Of a stretch of 64,000 nt of DNA, positions 54,537 to 63,892 are shown piece by piece. Within the stretch, counting starts at the first letter, position 1; the number at the start of each line of letters is the position of its first letter. Below the pieces are notes generated by a model that saw only the letters and a program-made list of their open reading frames with translations, was not told the origin of the DNA and ran no database searches. The DNA is taken from NCBI RefSeq assembly GCF_021390435.2, contig NZ_JAJVCN010000001.1, forward strand, positions 186,001 to 250,000, written 5' to 3'. The position numbers and the translations under genes were made by a program. The DNA comes from Kibdelosporangium philippinense. Lineage in GTDB: Bacteria > Actinomycetota > Actinomycetes > Mycobacteriales > Pseudonocardiaceae.

Positions 54537-54576
54537 GTGGTTATCCGCGTTCTAACGCGGATAACCACTCACGAGG
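54529..54576. repeat. Dispersed palindrome, copy 5, with extended stem
   Basis: CCTCGTGAGTGGTTATCCGC (54529-54548) plus GTT pairs with the complementary arm ending 54576, a 23-bp stem closing on the GTTCTAAC core with almost no loop. Other copies have an unpaired 14-18 nt loop holding the same core. The reductase stop codon lies in the left arm. Confidence 0.85.
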
Positions 54577-54644
54577 CGAACTGGGCTGGTCAAACAAAAA
54601 CGTGCCCAGCGCTGGAAGGCAAGGAGCACGCACCGTGGGGGGTC

Positions 54645-54773
54645 TGGGGGGCTCGGCCCCCCAACATGGTCCCGGGTGACCCCGGCGAAGGTTGCGAAGC
54701 AACCGAGCAGGGGTCACCCGTCACGCGGGTGCTCGGATGGCCGGAGCGCCGCCAGTTGTCCCGGCCATCCGAG
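54645..54773. repeat. Three successive GC-rich hairpins between convergent genes
   Basis: Hairpin 1: TGGGGGGC-TCG-GCCCCCCA (54645-54663). Hairpin 2: CGGGTGACCCC (54673-54683)/GGGGTCACCCG (54710-54720), enclosing GGTTGC-GAA-GCAACC (54690-54704). Hairpin 3: CTCGGATGGCCGG (54732-54744)/CCGGCCATCCGAG (54761-54773). It resembles a compound terminator or structured RNA between the reductase and the dehydrogenase gene. Confidence 0.75.
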
Positions 54774-54789
54774 CGGTCTATGTGGACGG

Positions 54790-56829
54790 TCAGCTTCCCG
54801 AGTACACGATGTCCACGTGCAGCACTCGGTCGTTGTTAGCTTGTCCGTCCTTGTCTGTGGATGTGGTCAGCCAGATGTCGCCTTGCTGGTCGACTTCCAC
54901 TGTCCTCAACCGGTTGTACGTGCCTTGGAAGTACTGCTGCTGGTCGACCAGGTTGCTGGCTGCGTCGATTCGCATGCGGTACACGCGTTGGCCGACCGTT
55001 GTCGCTACGAACACGTAGTCGTTGATGATGGTCAGACCGCTCGGCGAAGCCTGGTTTGTCGGCCAGGTCTTCTTCGGTGCGATGAAACCGCCACAACTTC
55101 CTGACGTGCCTTCACAGTTGGGCCAGCCGTAGTTGCCGCCACGGGAGATCAGGTTGACCTCGTCCATGATCGTATTACCGAACTCAGCTGCCCACAAACG
55201 TCCTTGTGAGTCGAAGTCCAGTCCTTGCGGGTTACGGTGTCCCTTGCTCCACACCGCATTGCCGAACGGGTTGTCCGCGGGGATCGTACCGTCCGCGTTG
55301 ATGCGGAGGATCTTTCCGTTGAGAGAGCTGTTGTTCTGAGCCTGGCTTGCGTTCTGTGCGTCGCCGGAGCTGATGTACAGCTTACCGTCCGGGCCGAAGC
55401 GCAGCCTGCCGCCGTTGTGGAACTGGCTCTTTCCGATGCCCTGCACCAATGTCTGGTACGTGTTCTGCACCAGTTGGTTGTTCTCGTACTTGATCCGGAT
55501 GACGCGGTTGCCTTCAGCCGCCGTGTGGTACACGTACAGCCAGTGGTCCGTTGCGAATGTTGGGGCCACTTCCAGGCCGAGCAGGCCGCCTTCGCCGCCG
55601 GTACCGACGGCTTGGTTGATCTTGCCTGCCAGGGTTCGTTCGCCGGACTCCGTCAGCCGGTAGATGTTGAAGGAGTTACGTTCGGCGAACAGAGCCGAGC
55701 CGTCCGGCAGGAATGCCACACCCCACGCAACGTCAACGCCACTGGCCAAAGTGGTCACGGCACCGGGGTTCGGCGCGCCGGATGGGCCGCTGTTGGACGG
55801 TGTCACGGTGATTTCGTTGCTGAATCCCGAAACGTTGCCCGCCGCGTCCTTCGCGCGAATCTTGAAGCGATAGGCGGTTCCTGCGGTCAGACCGGCGACG
55901 GTTGCGGTGTTGGCGGAACCGTCCGCTGATCCACTTTGGACGTCATCGCGGAAGATGTCGTAGCTCGTGACACCGACGTTGTCCGTCGACCGGGTCCATT
56001 CCAGGTCCACAGTGGTCGCTGTCTTACGCGGTGAGTTCAAGCCGCCGGGAACCGTTGGTGCTTGGTTGTCCGGTGGGGCTTGGCTTGTACGCACGAAGAT
56101 GATGTTGCTGCCAGGCGAGACATTGCCAGCCGCGTCCTTCGCGAACACTGCCCACTGGTACTCGGTGTTCGGCGTCAAGCCTTCGACCGTGGTGGCGAGG
56201 ACGTTGCCAGCGACGCTCTTCATCAGCTGACCGTGCTGGTAGACGTCATAGCCGGTGACGGCGATGTTGTCGGTCGCCGCGTTCCATGCGAGCGAAGTCG
56301 TGTTGTGCGTCGTTCCGGTGGAGCGCAGGTTGGACGGCGCGCTCGGCGCCTGTCCGTCCACGAGAGACACAGTGAGTTTGTCGACGTTCGGTCCGCCGTT
56401 GACGGTCGTCGATGTCGCGCGGATGGTCAGGTTGCCCGCGGGGACGTTCGCCCGGACTGTGGCGGTCTGCCAGGTCGTCCAAGCGCCAGTGCCGTTGAAG
56501 GCCTGGTTGTTGGCGACCGTGACGCCGTTGACCGTGATGTTCATCGGCCGGTTCACGATGGTGCCGTTGGCGAATCGCAACGTCAGGTCGGCCGGACCGG
56601 CCGCGGTGTTGGGAACAGTCCATTCGACATAGCTGCCGACGACGTTGTCGTAGTTCACGAAGCCACGCCCGGTGAAACCGGCATGGTTCGATTCGACCAG
56701 TCCTTGGGAGATGGTCGCGTCTTCAGCTTCGTGCTCGGTCGCGGCGTTCGCGACGGGTGCGCCGGCAAGCGCGGTCACTAGTACAGTGACGCACGGTAAG
56801 ACCGCACGCCACATCGGGCGAGGTGCCAC
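54790..56829 (-). CDS. Secreted sorbosone-dehydrogenase-like protein with CBM35-like and two FN3 domains
   Basis: 679 aa from GTG 56827-56829 with AGGAGG five bases upstream. Signal peptide to about 29 (VANAA), CBM35-like module (about 32-158, HEAEDATIS ... GFVNYDN), two fibronectin-III domains (about 165-255, 265-350, each with AxxNxAVTGYDVY-type cores), and a PQQ-glucose/sorbosone dehydrogenase propeller (about 358-679: GLLGLEVAPTF, KLYISSGDAQNAS, GHRNPQGLDFD, GGNYGWPNCEG). It is the second such secreted oxidase here, with different accessory domains from the one at 17064. A DasR-like box lies about 215 bp upstream. Confidence 0.87.
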   Translation of the reverse strand: MAPRPMWRAVLPCVTVLVTALAGAPVANAATEHEAEDATISQGLVESNHAGFTGRGFVNYDNVVGSYVEWTVPNTAAGPADLTLRFANGTIVNRPMNITVNGVTVANNQAFNGTGAWTTWQTATVRANVPAGNLTIRATSTTVNGGPNVDKLTVSLVDGQAPSAPSNLRSTGTTHNTTSLAWNAATDNIAVTGYDVYQHGQLMKSVAGNVLATTVEGLTPNTEYQWAVFAKDAAGNVSPGSNIIFVRTSQAPPDNQAPTVPGGLNSPRKTATTVDLEWTRSTDNVGVTSYDIFRDDVQSGSADGSANTATVAGLTAGTAYRFKIRAKDAAGNVSGFSNEITVTPSNSGPSGAPNPGAVTTLASGVDVAWGVAFLPDGSALFAERNSFNIYRLTESGERTLAGKINQAVGTGGEGGLLGLEVAPTFATDHWLYVYHTAAEGNRVIRIKYENNQLVQNTYQTLVQGIGKSQFHNGGRLRFGPDGKLYISSGDAQNASQAQNNSSLNGKILRINADGTIPADNPFGNAVWSKGHRNPQGLDFDSQGRLWAAEFGNTIMDEVNLISRGGNYGWPNCEGTSGSCGGFIAPKKTWPTNQASPSGLTIINDYVFVATTVGQRVYRMRIDAASNLVDQQQYFQGTYNRLRTVEVDQQGDIWLTTSTDKDGQANNDRVLHVDIVYSGS

Positions 56830-57044
56830 GGAGGCCTCCTGTGCAGGGGATACGGGGAGGTACAGCGGCGGCTATATGTTAAGACTTTGTTTAAGACCTG
56901 AATTCAGACACGAGGATCGTAGCCTGTCAATGGCCTGTCCCAACCGCCGGGGCACGACTTTTTCAGATGGGTGAACCAGACATCCTGTATCCGCCGGTCA
57001 ACCGCTGTTTTTGCTGGTTGAACCCGATTCGGCGAGCGACCCAT

Positions 57045-57061
57045 ACTTGTCTAGACCAACT
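57045..57061. promoter_or_regulatory. DasR-like box upstream of the secreted dehydrogenase
   Basis: ACTTGTCTAGACCAACT differs at one base from the core TGGTCTAGACCA. It overlaps the stop of the SARP gene and lies about 215 bp before the dehydrogenase start. A TTAAGAC direct repeat (56879, 56891) nearer to the gene may belong to its promoter. Confidence 0.4.
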
Positions 57062-60020
57062 AATGAGTTTGCTTCGGTCCGCAGTGAGTTTGTTCAGTAA
57101 GTAGCCATTCGAGCGCTGTCTTACGAGACATATCGCGCCCGATTGCATACGCGGTGGAAAAAGCGCTGTCGCCGATCGCGGCCGTGGCATCAGCCGTAAC
57201 TCGGGCGACATCGACGGCCGCGACTGCGCCCAGCGCCGACCCCATTCCGAGGAGCCGAGCTGCCCTAGTTGGGTCGCTGGACAGCAATGCGACGTCCGCG
57301 AGTGCTTCGGCGACCGCGCCGGCCATGGGCATGTGCTCCCAACGGGCCACTTCCGTCAACGCCTCGTGGAGCTGCATCGCGGCTTCGGCCGCTTTTCCTT
57401 CGGCACAGGCGATCCAGCCCGCTTCCACCAGGATCTGGGTTCTGGTCCAATCAGGACTGAACCATCCAGCGCCCACCTCGCTGTACGCCAAGTCGATCAG
57501 CCGCCGCGCCTCGCCGATGTCGCCGGACAGCCGGGCGAGGGTCGCGAGGCCGAGGCGCGCTCCCGCCAGAATCACCGGAGACGCGAGTCTTGCGCCCAGC
57601 GTCAGGACTCGCTCGTAATCCCGTGCCGCACTGGCGAAGTCGTCCGCGGCCAGGTAAGCGTCGCCGCGCCGAGCCACCATGTCGCAGAGCTCCTCGGTCG
57701 CGCCGAGCGTGCCAGCCAACTCGATCGCCTCGCCAAGCATTCCGGTCGCCCGCTCATGCTCGCCGCGCCAACTGGTGATCGTGCCGAGTTCGCCAAGCGC
57801 CTGCATGATTCCCCAGCGTTCGCCGACAGCGCGGAATTTCTCTAGTGCCGTGCGCCAATTCTGTTCTGCCTCGTCGACATCGCCGTTGAACACGTCCAGG
57901 TAGCCCTGGCCAAGCGATTCCAGAGCGCGGCTCCACGGGTCCTCGCCGAGCAGCATGTGCTGGACGGTGCTTGGCGGCGGGCCGACCACGGGTGCCAGCA
58001 CGACCAACGTGAAGGGGTGTTTCGGCGGAGCGCCTCGCCGCGTCGCCCAATGCCGCACGGCTTCCAAGTGGCCGTCCCGCAAATCCGTATTGGCCACGCA
58101 CAAAAGGAATTCCTCTGTCAGCCCGTCCGGTGGCTGCGGGCCGATGCGGATTGCCAAGTCACGGCACAGCTTCGCGGCCTCGAACCGTCGGCCGCGCATC
58201 CACCAATACGTCGACAACGCGCCGACCAGCCTGAGTGCGAGGAACGGATCCGCTTGCGCGGCCCAACGCAGCGCCGCGTGCAGGTTGTCGTGCTCGGTAT
58301 CCAGTCGCGCCAGCCACGCGAGTTGATCCTTGGTCAGCAACCGGTCGTTTGCTTCCTCAGCGAATGCCAGGAAGTGTTCGGCGTGCCTGCGTGTCGTTTC
58401 CTCAGTCGCGTCGCCGAGTTGTTCAGCGCAGAACGCACGGATCGTCTCGAGCATCCGATAGCGGTCGCCAACGAGCTCGACCAGCGATTTGTCCACCAAG
58501 CCGGGCAACAAGGTCATGGTGTCCGGCGAGCCGCAGACAGCTTCGGCATCGTTGAGCGTGGCGCCGCCGGAGAACACGGTCAGCCGGGCGGCGACGGCTC
58601 GTTCCTGGTCGTCGAGCAGATCCCAGCTCCAGCTGACGACCGTGCGCAGCGTTCGATGCCGCGCGTCGGCGGTCCTGTTGGACAGCAACGTGAAACGGTC
58701 GTCGAGACGCGCTGCGAGCTGCGCTATCGGTAGAGTCCGGACCCTGGCGGCGGCCAATTCGATCGCCAACGGAAGGCCGTCAAGGGCAGCGCAGATCCGG
58801 GGGACTTCCTCTTCCGCGGGAGTGCCGGCTCGATCGGCAAAGAGGCGTACGGCTTCCGCTATGTCCAATGTGGGCACCGAGACGATGGCTTCTCCTGTGA
58901 TGCCAAGTGGTTCTCGGCTGGTGGTCAGTAGCCGGAGGTCAGGGTGCTCGGACAACAGCTGTTTGGCTAGGTTGGCGGCCGCCTCGATGACGTGCTCGCA
59001 GTTGTCGAACACGAGCAGCATTGGCCGGTCACGCAACGCTGCGTGCAGTCTCTGCTCGGGCGTCGCGGGCGGTCGGTTGGCACGCATACCTAGCGCGGCA
59101 AGGACGACTTGGGGCAGGTCATCGAGAACGTCGGCCAGTTCGACGAAACAGACGTCGTTACGGTGTTTGACCGCTTCGATCGCCAGCCTCGTTTTGCCGG
59201 TGCCGCCAGGACCGGTCAGCGTGACCAAACGCTTGCTCGTGAGCAGGTCGGCGAGGCGGGTCAGCTCGTCCGCGCGTCCGACAAAGCTGCTGAGCTGGGC
59301 AGGAACCCGGCGGATCGCTGGCTGGTCGCCGGTGAGGATCTCCATATGAGCGTCCGCGAGCTCCTTGGACGGGTCCGTCCCCAGCTCCTCGACCAGCGTT
59401 CGCCTGGCCTCCTCGTACGCGGTCAGCGCTTCGGCCGGTCGTCCGGAACTGGCGAGCGCGCGCATCAGCAGCACTCTCAGCCGCTCCCGCAACGGCTGCT
59501 GAGCCACCAGTTCGCGCAACCGGGGAACCAGGTCTTGCCTGCCCTGCGCGAGTTGGGCGGCGATCTGGTCTTCGCTGGCGGCCAGCCTGGCCTCGGTGAG
59601 CTTGTGCCCGTACGCGCCGAGTTCCTCAGGGGCTGGCCCACGCCACAACGCCAGCGCTTCACCGAGCAAGCGCTCGGCCCGTTCGGGACGTGCACGCGTG
59701 GCTTCGGCGACCAGTTCTGCGAACTTCGCAGCGTCTACATCGGACGGATCGACCACCAGGCGATATCCGCCTGTGTGCAGCTCGACTCGGTCGGCGCCGA
59801 TACTCCGCCGTAGCCTGGACACGTGTGACTGCAACGCGTTCGCGGCATTGTCCGGCAGGTGCTGGCCGTACAACCCGTCAAGCAATCGCTCGGTTGGTAC
59901 AACCGTGCCGGGCTCGGTCAACAGCACCGCCAGCAGCGCGCGGACCTTCGGCCCGCCGAGCTCAATCACCCGCCCCTCGGCATCCCGGGCTGACACCGGG
60001 CCCAGAATCCCGAACCACAC
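57060..60020 (-). CDS. AfsR-type SARP regulator (BTAD, NB-ARC, TPR)
   Basis: 986 aa. N-terminal winged-helix DNA-binding region (about 1-95, ELGGPKVRALLAVLL, ANALQSHVSRLRRSIG) and BTAD helical domain (about 96-245) form the SARP part. An NB-ARC ATPase with Walker A TGPGGTGKTRL (about residue 265) and Walker B MLLVFDNCEHV follows, then TPR-like helices to the end. Such large SARPs activate secondary-metabolite genes in response to nucleotide or ligand state. It is the last gene of a leftward unit with a small membrane protein and an FAD monooxygenase, 19 nt downstream. The target is unknown. Confidence 0.92.
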   Translation of the reverse strand: MWFGILGPVSARDAEGRVIELGGPKVRALLAVLLTEPGTVVPTERLLDGLYGQHLPDNAANALQSHVSRLRRSIGADRVELHTGGYRLVVDPSDVDAAKFAELVAEATRARPERAERLLGEALALWRGPAPEELGAYGHKLTEARLAASEDQIAAQLAQGRQDLVPRLRELVAQQPLRERLRVLLMRALASSGRPAEALTAYEEARRTLVEELGTDPSKELADAHMEILTGDQPAIRRVPAQLSSFVGRADELTRLADLLTSKRLVTLTGPGGTGKTRLAIEAVKHRNDVCFVELADVLDDLPQVVLAALGMRANRPPATPEQRLHAALRDRPMLLVFDNCEHVIEAAANLAKQLLSEHPDLRLLTTSREPLGITGEAIVSVPTLDIAEAVRLFADRAGTPAEEEVPRICAALDGLPLAIELAAARVRTLPIAQLAARLDDRFTLLSNRTADARHRTLRTVVSWSWDLLDDQERAVAARLTVFSGGATLNDAEAVCGSPDTMTLLPGLVDKSLVELVGDRYRMLETIRAFCAEQLGDATEETTRRHAEHFLAFAEEANDRLLTKDQLAWLARLDTEHDNLHAALRWAAQADPFLALRLVGALSTYWWMRGRRFEAAKLCRDLAIRIGPQPPDGLTEEFLLCVANTDLRDGHLEAVRHWATRRGAPPKHPFTLVVLAPVVGPPPSTVQHMLLGEDPWSRALESLGQGYLDVFNGDVDEAEQNWRTALEKFRAVGERWGIMQALGELGTITSWRGEHERATGMLGEAIELAGTLGATEELCDMVARRGDAYLAADDFASAARDYERVLTLGARLASPVILAGARLGLATLARLSGDIGEARRLIDLAYSEVGAGWFSPDWTRTQILVEAGWIACAEGKAAEAAMQLHEALTEVARWEHMPMAGAVAEALADVALLSSDPTRAARLLGMGSALGAVAAVDVARVTADATAAIGDSAFSTAYAIGRDMSRKTALEWLLTEQTHCGPKQTH

Positions 60021-60039
60021 GAGATCATGCTCGCATATC

Positions 60040-60429
60040 TCAGCGGATCACCAGGCCAGCGGATATCAGCGACTGCTCAACCCGCAGCCGCTCGACCTCC
60101 AGCGGCGTGCCCATCGGCAACTGGTCGAGCCGATGCGGTACGTCGATCGCGCGGCATGCCTGCATGAGAAGAGCGTCGTACGCCTGCAGTGCACCAGTGC
60201 GCCGGACCATCGGCGTTCCTGGGCCGTAGCCGACAAGGACGCGATGGACACGACGTAGATCCGCGGCGACACGTTCGATCGGTGGATTGGTCGAGACCGA
60301 GGTGGCGCGCCGCAACCGGCGAGCGAGCCGTGGCAGGCGCAGCAATGCCCAGCATGCTGCCGTCGGTGCTATCGCGATCATCAAGTACAGCAGCATGTTC
60401 GAGACTGGCACTGCGCCCTGCCCGGGCAT
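60040..60429 (-). CDS. Small conserved membrane protein
   Basis: 129 aa from ATG 60427-60429 (or 118 aa from ATG 60396). One N-terminal TM helix (LLYLMIAIAPTAACWALLRL), then a basic stretch and a cytoplasmic domain with PPIERVAADLRRVHRVL and AYDALLMQACRAIDVPHRL, a pattern of uncharacterised actinobacterial proteins. It starts 4 nt after the monooxygenase stop and ends 19 nt before the SARP start, so it is in the same operon. Confidence 0.75.
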   Translation of the reverse strand: MPGQGAVPVSNMLLYLMIAIAPTAACWALLRLPRLARRLRRATSVSTNPPIERVAADLRRVHRVLVGYGPGTPMVRRTGALQAYDALLMQACRAIDVPHRLDQLPMGTPLEVERLRVEQSLISAGLVIR

Positions 60430-60433
60430 GGTC

Positions 60434-61597
60434 TTATCGTACGTCGGCAGGCAACCCGTACTCAGGCAGCGCGATACCACTCGCGATGCTGGTGCTGAGT
60501 TTGTTGAAGTACTTCATCACCACCGGCGTGGTCAACAGCCGATACATCTGGTTACGCCGCCAAATCTGGCCGCTGGTGCGTGGGCTGAAGAAAGACCCGG
60601 CGCGTTCGGCGGCTTTCCTGCACCGCGTGACATATGGCCGTACCAATGATTCGTATCTCGCGAATGCCGTCCGATAGTCAGCCCGCGCCAGTTCACCGGC
60701 AAGGATGTACGCGCAGACAATTGCCGCCCCTGTGCCCATTCCGCCGCACGTTCCGCCGTAGCCCGCATCGCCAAGAAGGGCCACTCGTCCTTTGGTGAAG
60801 GTGTCCATTTCGATGGTGCTGATCGAGTCGAAGTAGAGGTCCTCGGTCTGCCACATGGCGTCGAGCAGCTTGGGCGTCTCCCAGCCCACTCCCGCGTACG
60901 TGTCCGCGACCAGCTGTTTCGGGTCGGGCACGTGGCCGAGTTCCGGCGACGAGAAGACGAACATCCCGCCGGTCTTCCTGGCGTTGGATGACACCATCAC
61001 GCACTTTCCCGGCTCGTTGTATATCAGGCCCGTATTGGCAAGACCGGGAAATTCGGTCATCGGGAACCCGGCGAGGTAGTAGCCGTGGAATCGGCGAAAC
61101 CTCGATTCCGGGCCGAATGCGAGCGACCGTACGCCGGAATGCAGCCCATCGGCGCCGATGACCAGGTCGTATGATTCGGACGATCCGCTGGCGAAATCCA
61201 CCGTCACACCGGTCGGAGTTTCCGTCAGTCCAGCGATGTGGTCGCCGAAAACGTAACGGGTTTGGTCTTTGGTGTTTCGGTACAGCAGTTCGCTCAGTTC
61301 ACCACGGGCCACCTCGATCTCGCCGCTCATGAACTCGGACGGCAAGGACACGAGCTCGTCGCCGGACGCCGACACGATGGTCTGGCCGCCCATATGGGTC
61401 TGGATTTCCTTGATCTCGTCGAGGATGCCCATCCGGGACAGGACCGTCATATGCGCCAGGCCTCGGAAATCGACCTCGAAACCGTCGGTGCGCAGGTGCG
61501 GCGCTCGTTCGACGACCGTCGTCTCGAAGCCGTGGCGCTGGAGCCAGAAGGCGGCAGCGGGACCGGCGATGCCCGCGCCGGAGATCAGAATGTGCAT
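60434..61597 (-). CDS. FAD-dependent aromatic-type monooxygenase
   Basis: 387 aa from ATG 61595-61597. N-terminal FAD site HILISGAGIAGPAAAFWL, the DG motif (VIGADGLHSGVRSLAF) and the GD motif (KGRVALLGDAGYGGTCGGMGTG) are of the PHBH/TetX-like class A monooxygenases. A possible role is hydroxylation of a small aromatic or of an antibiotic. It is the first gene of the leftward operon with the SARP regulator, divergent from the frameshifted lipoprotein gene 104 bp away. Confidence 0.88.
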   Translation of the reverse strand: MHILISGAGIAGPAAAFWLQRHGFETTVVERAPHLRTDGFEVDFRGLAHMTVLSRMGILDEIKEIQTHMGGQTIVSASGDELVSLPSEFMSGEIEVARGELSELLYRNTKDQTRYVFGDHIAGLTETPTGVTVDFASGSSESYDLVIGADGLHSGVRSLAFGPESRFRRFHGYYLAGFPMTEFPGLANTGLIYNEPGKCVMVSSNARKTGGMFVFSSPELGHVPDPKQLVADTYAGVGWETPKLLDAMWQTEDLYFDSISTIEMDTFTKGRVALLGDAGYGGTCGGMGTGAAIVCAYILAGELARADYRTAFARYESLVRPYVTRCRKAAERAGSFFSPRTSGQIWRRNQMYRLLTTPVVMKYFNKLSTSIASGIALPEYGLPADVR

Positions 61598-61701
61598 GCC
61601 GCACAGCGTCAGCCTGGCCGCTGACCAGATCCGCACCAACGGCTGACAGCCGCACACAACTTTCTGACAGGTTCCTGATCTTTGTTCGGCACAGTGCGGC
61701 T

Positions 61702-62272
61702 ATGCGAATCAGTCTCTTGATTGTCACTGCGTCGCTCGGATTTCTCGCGGCGTGTTCGGGTAGTCCCGAGGCGCCACCCAGCCCACAGGTCGCGTCGGTC
61801 GACACTGGCAGCGCCACTCCGAAAACGAGTCAACCGCCTGCCACCAGTGAACGCCTCCGGTACCGGATCGACATGACTGACGAAGAACGCAGCCGGATGC
61901 AGGACCCCTTACATGAAATGTGTTGCTGACCATGGTGTCGCGGCCCGCGGTCGACCCGCGACACCCAACGTCGACCCGAGTCTCAAGGACAAGGTCAAAC
62001 AGGACTGCGACCCCCTGTTGCCGTTGCCGCCGTGGGAGAACGACTCCAGCAATCCGGAAGCGATCGATTTCCAGCGCAAGGTCGTGGAATGCCTGCGTGG
62101 CAAGGGCGTCAAGGCCGAGGTCAAAACGAGCGAGGACGGCACCGTCGGCTTGTCGCTCGGCGGCGGTAAGGCCGACCCCAACTCGATCGACAAAGCGGAC
62201 AAGTCCATCGACCAGGCGATGACGCTTGCGGACACGTGTGAAAAGGAAGTTTTCGCAGGCGGCCGCAAGTAA
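61702..62272 (+). pseudogene. Lipoprotein gene interrupted by a one-base frameshift
   Basis: Frame 1 (61702-61929) has a signal peptide with lipobox LAAC (LGFLAACSGS), a Ser/Pro linker, RYRIDMTDEERSRMQDP, then ends LHEMCC. Frame 2 (to 62272) carries MKCVADHGV and a domain ending TLADTCEKEVFAGGRK. If one T is removed from CCCTTACATG near 61910, the protein reads QDPYMKCVADHGV without a break, giving about 189 aa. Either a recent mutation or a sequence error. The function is unknown. Confidence 0.7.
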
Positions 62273-62296
62273 CGCCGCTGGAAGTGAGCCATAGCA

Positions 62297-62312
62297 TTCA
62301 CAAAGTTGTGAA
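62297..62312. promoter_or_regulatory. Operator-like palindrome before the exporter permease
   Basis: TTCACAA-AG-TTGTGAA, perfect 7-bp arms, with another TTGTGAA at 62324-62330. It lies 21 bp before the start, in the position of a repressor site. No regulator gene is adjacent. Confidence 0.6.
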
Positions 62313-62332
62313 AAGTGTGTAGCTTGTGAAGC

Positions 62333-63892
62333 ATGTCTGCTGAGCTGAGGGGGACCTGGCGGCTGGTAGGGCACACCCTGCGCCAGGATCGGGTGACGGC
62401 AAGCGTGTGGGCGATCTTCGTACCCGCGCTCGTCCTGGGCACGGCCAAGCAATACGAACAGGCGTTTCCGACGGCGGGGGTGAGGGCGGAGTTCGCGGCG
62501 GAAGTGCGGACGAACTCCGCCCTCAGCGCGTTCACCGGCCAGTTGCACGGCGACGGCTTGGGCAACCTCGCCTTATGGAAGATCGGTGACATCGCTCTGA
62601 TGCTCGTCGGCCTGATGGCCGTACTCACGGTCATCAGGCACACGCGGGCAGAAGAGGAATCGGGCCGCGTTGAGCTCCTGCGCATAGGTAGGTTCGCGCT
62701 GCTGACTGCGAGCCTCATAGAGACCGTCGGCCTGAGTGTCGTGATCGGATTGCTGTCAGCCGCGACATCGGCCGGATTCGGCACCCCAGGCGCGCTGGCG
62801 TTCGGCGCGTCAATCGCCGCAGTGGGTTGTGCTTACGCAGCCGTGGCAGCCGTAGCGGCACAACTCACGGAGCGTGCGAGAACAGCCAACGCCATCGCGA
62901 GCACGGTTCTCGGCGTCGGTTACGTGCTCAGGTTCGTGGCCGACGGTAGCGGCGCCTTGTGGCTGAGGTGGTTGTCCCCGACGGGCTGGGCGCACCTTGT
63001 CCAGCCGTACGCTGGTAACCGGTGGTGGGTTTTGCTTGTCCCCATTGGGTTCGCGATCATGACGGCCGCGACGGCGTACTGGCTGACGGCCCACAGGGAC
63101 TTCGGGGCAGGCGTCATCCCAGCGAAGCCGGGTCGCGTGAGCGGCGATACGAACCTCGCGTGGCGGATCCACCGCGGTCAGCTCATAGGGTGGACAGCGG
63201 CCTTCGTCGTCGTTGGCCTCGCCGCGGCGAGCGTTGCCGGTGGCATGCGGGACATGGGCAACCGGTCAGGCACCGTCGCGCAGGAGTTTTTCAAGCGCTA
63301 CGCCATGACGCCCCATGCCGACATCGCGGACACGTTCGTCTGGATGATCATTCTGAGCTTCGGCTACATCGCCGCGTTGTACCCGATGCTGGCCGTTTTG
63401 CGAATGCGGACCGAGGAGACCACAGGCCGTGCCGAGTTCACGCTTGCCACCGGGTTGAGCCGGATGCGTTGGGCCGCAGGGCATTTGGCGTTCGCCGCAC
63501 TGGGTGTCGCGGTCATGATGCTGGCCGGTGGGCTTGCCGTCGGCCTGGTTCACGGCCAGCTTCCACTGGTTCTCGGGGCCACCGCGATGCTGATTCCGGC
63601 GGTCTGGATCGTCGGTGCGATCGCGATGTTCGCCTTCGGGGCCGCGCCCAAAGCGGCTGTGGCCTGTGTCTGGACTGTTTTCGTGATGCTGAACGTCTTC
63701 GGCGACGTGCTCGGGCCGGTCCTTGGCATCGACTACTGGCTGGCCAACCAGATCGTCCCGTTCCACCACTTGCCGAAGATCTTGACCGGAGCCGCGTTCG
63801 ACGCCACGCCACTGATCGTGTTGACGGCCGCGACCGCGCTGATCGCCGCGGCCGGTCTGGTCAGCCTGAAACGACGTGACCTGCCCGTGTGA
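62333..63892 (+). CDS. ABC exporter permease, polyketide-antibiotic-exporter type
   Basis: 519 aa with about 12 TM helices in two halves (LMLVGLMAVLTVIRHTRAEEESGRVELLR and YPMLAVLRMRTEETTGRAEFTLATGLSRMRW are the two related E-E-x-G-R-x-E coupling segments). It ends LVSLKRRDLPV as in this family. Such permeases normally follow an ATPase gene (and a TetR gene); here only a frameshifted lipoprotein lies upstream, so the ATPase must be elsewhere. The substrate is unknown. Confidence 0.82.
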   Translation: MSAELRGTWRLVGHTLRQDRVTASVWAIFVPALVLGTAKQYEQAFPTAGVRAEFAAEVRTNSALSAFTGQLHGDGLGNLALWKIGDIALMLVGLMAVLTVIRHTRAEEESGRVELLRIGRFALLTASLIETVGLSVVIGLLSAATSAGFGTPGALAFGASIAAVGCAYAAVAAVAAQLTERARTANAIASTVLGVGYVLRFVADGSGALWLRWLSPTGWAHLVQPYAGNRWWVLLVPIGFAIMTAATAYWLTAHRDFGAGVIPAKPGRVSGDTNLAWRIHRGQLIGWTAAFVVVGLAAASVAGGMRDMGNRSGTVAQEFFKRYAMTPHADIADTFVWMIILSFGYIAALYPMLAVLRMRTEETTGRAEFTLATGLSRMRWAAGHLAFAALGVAVMMLAGGLAVGLVHGQLPLVLGATAMLIPAVWIVGAIAMFAFGAAPKAAVACVWTVFVMLNVFGDVLGPVLGIDYWLANQIVPFHHLPKILTGAAFDATPLIVLTAATALIAAAGLVSLKRRDLPV

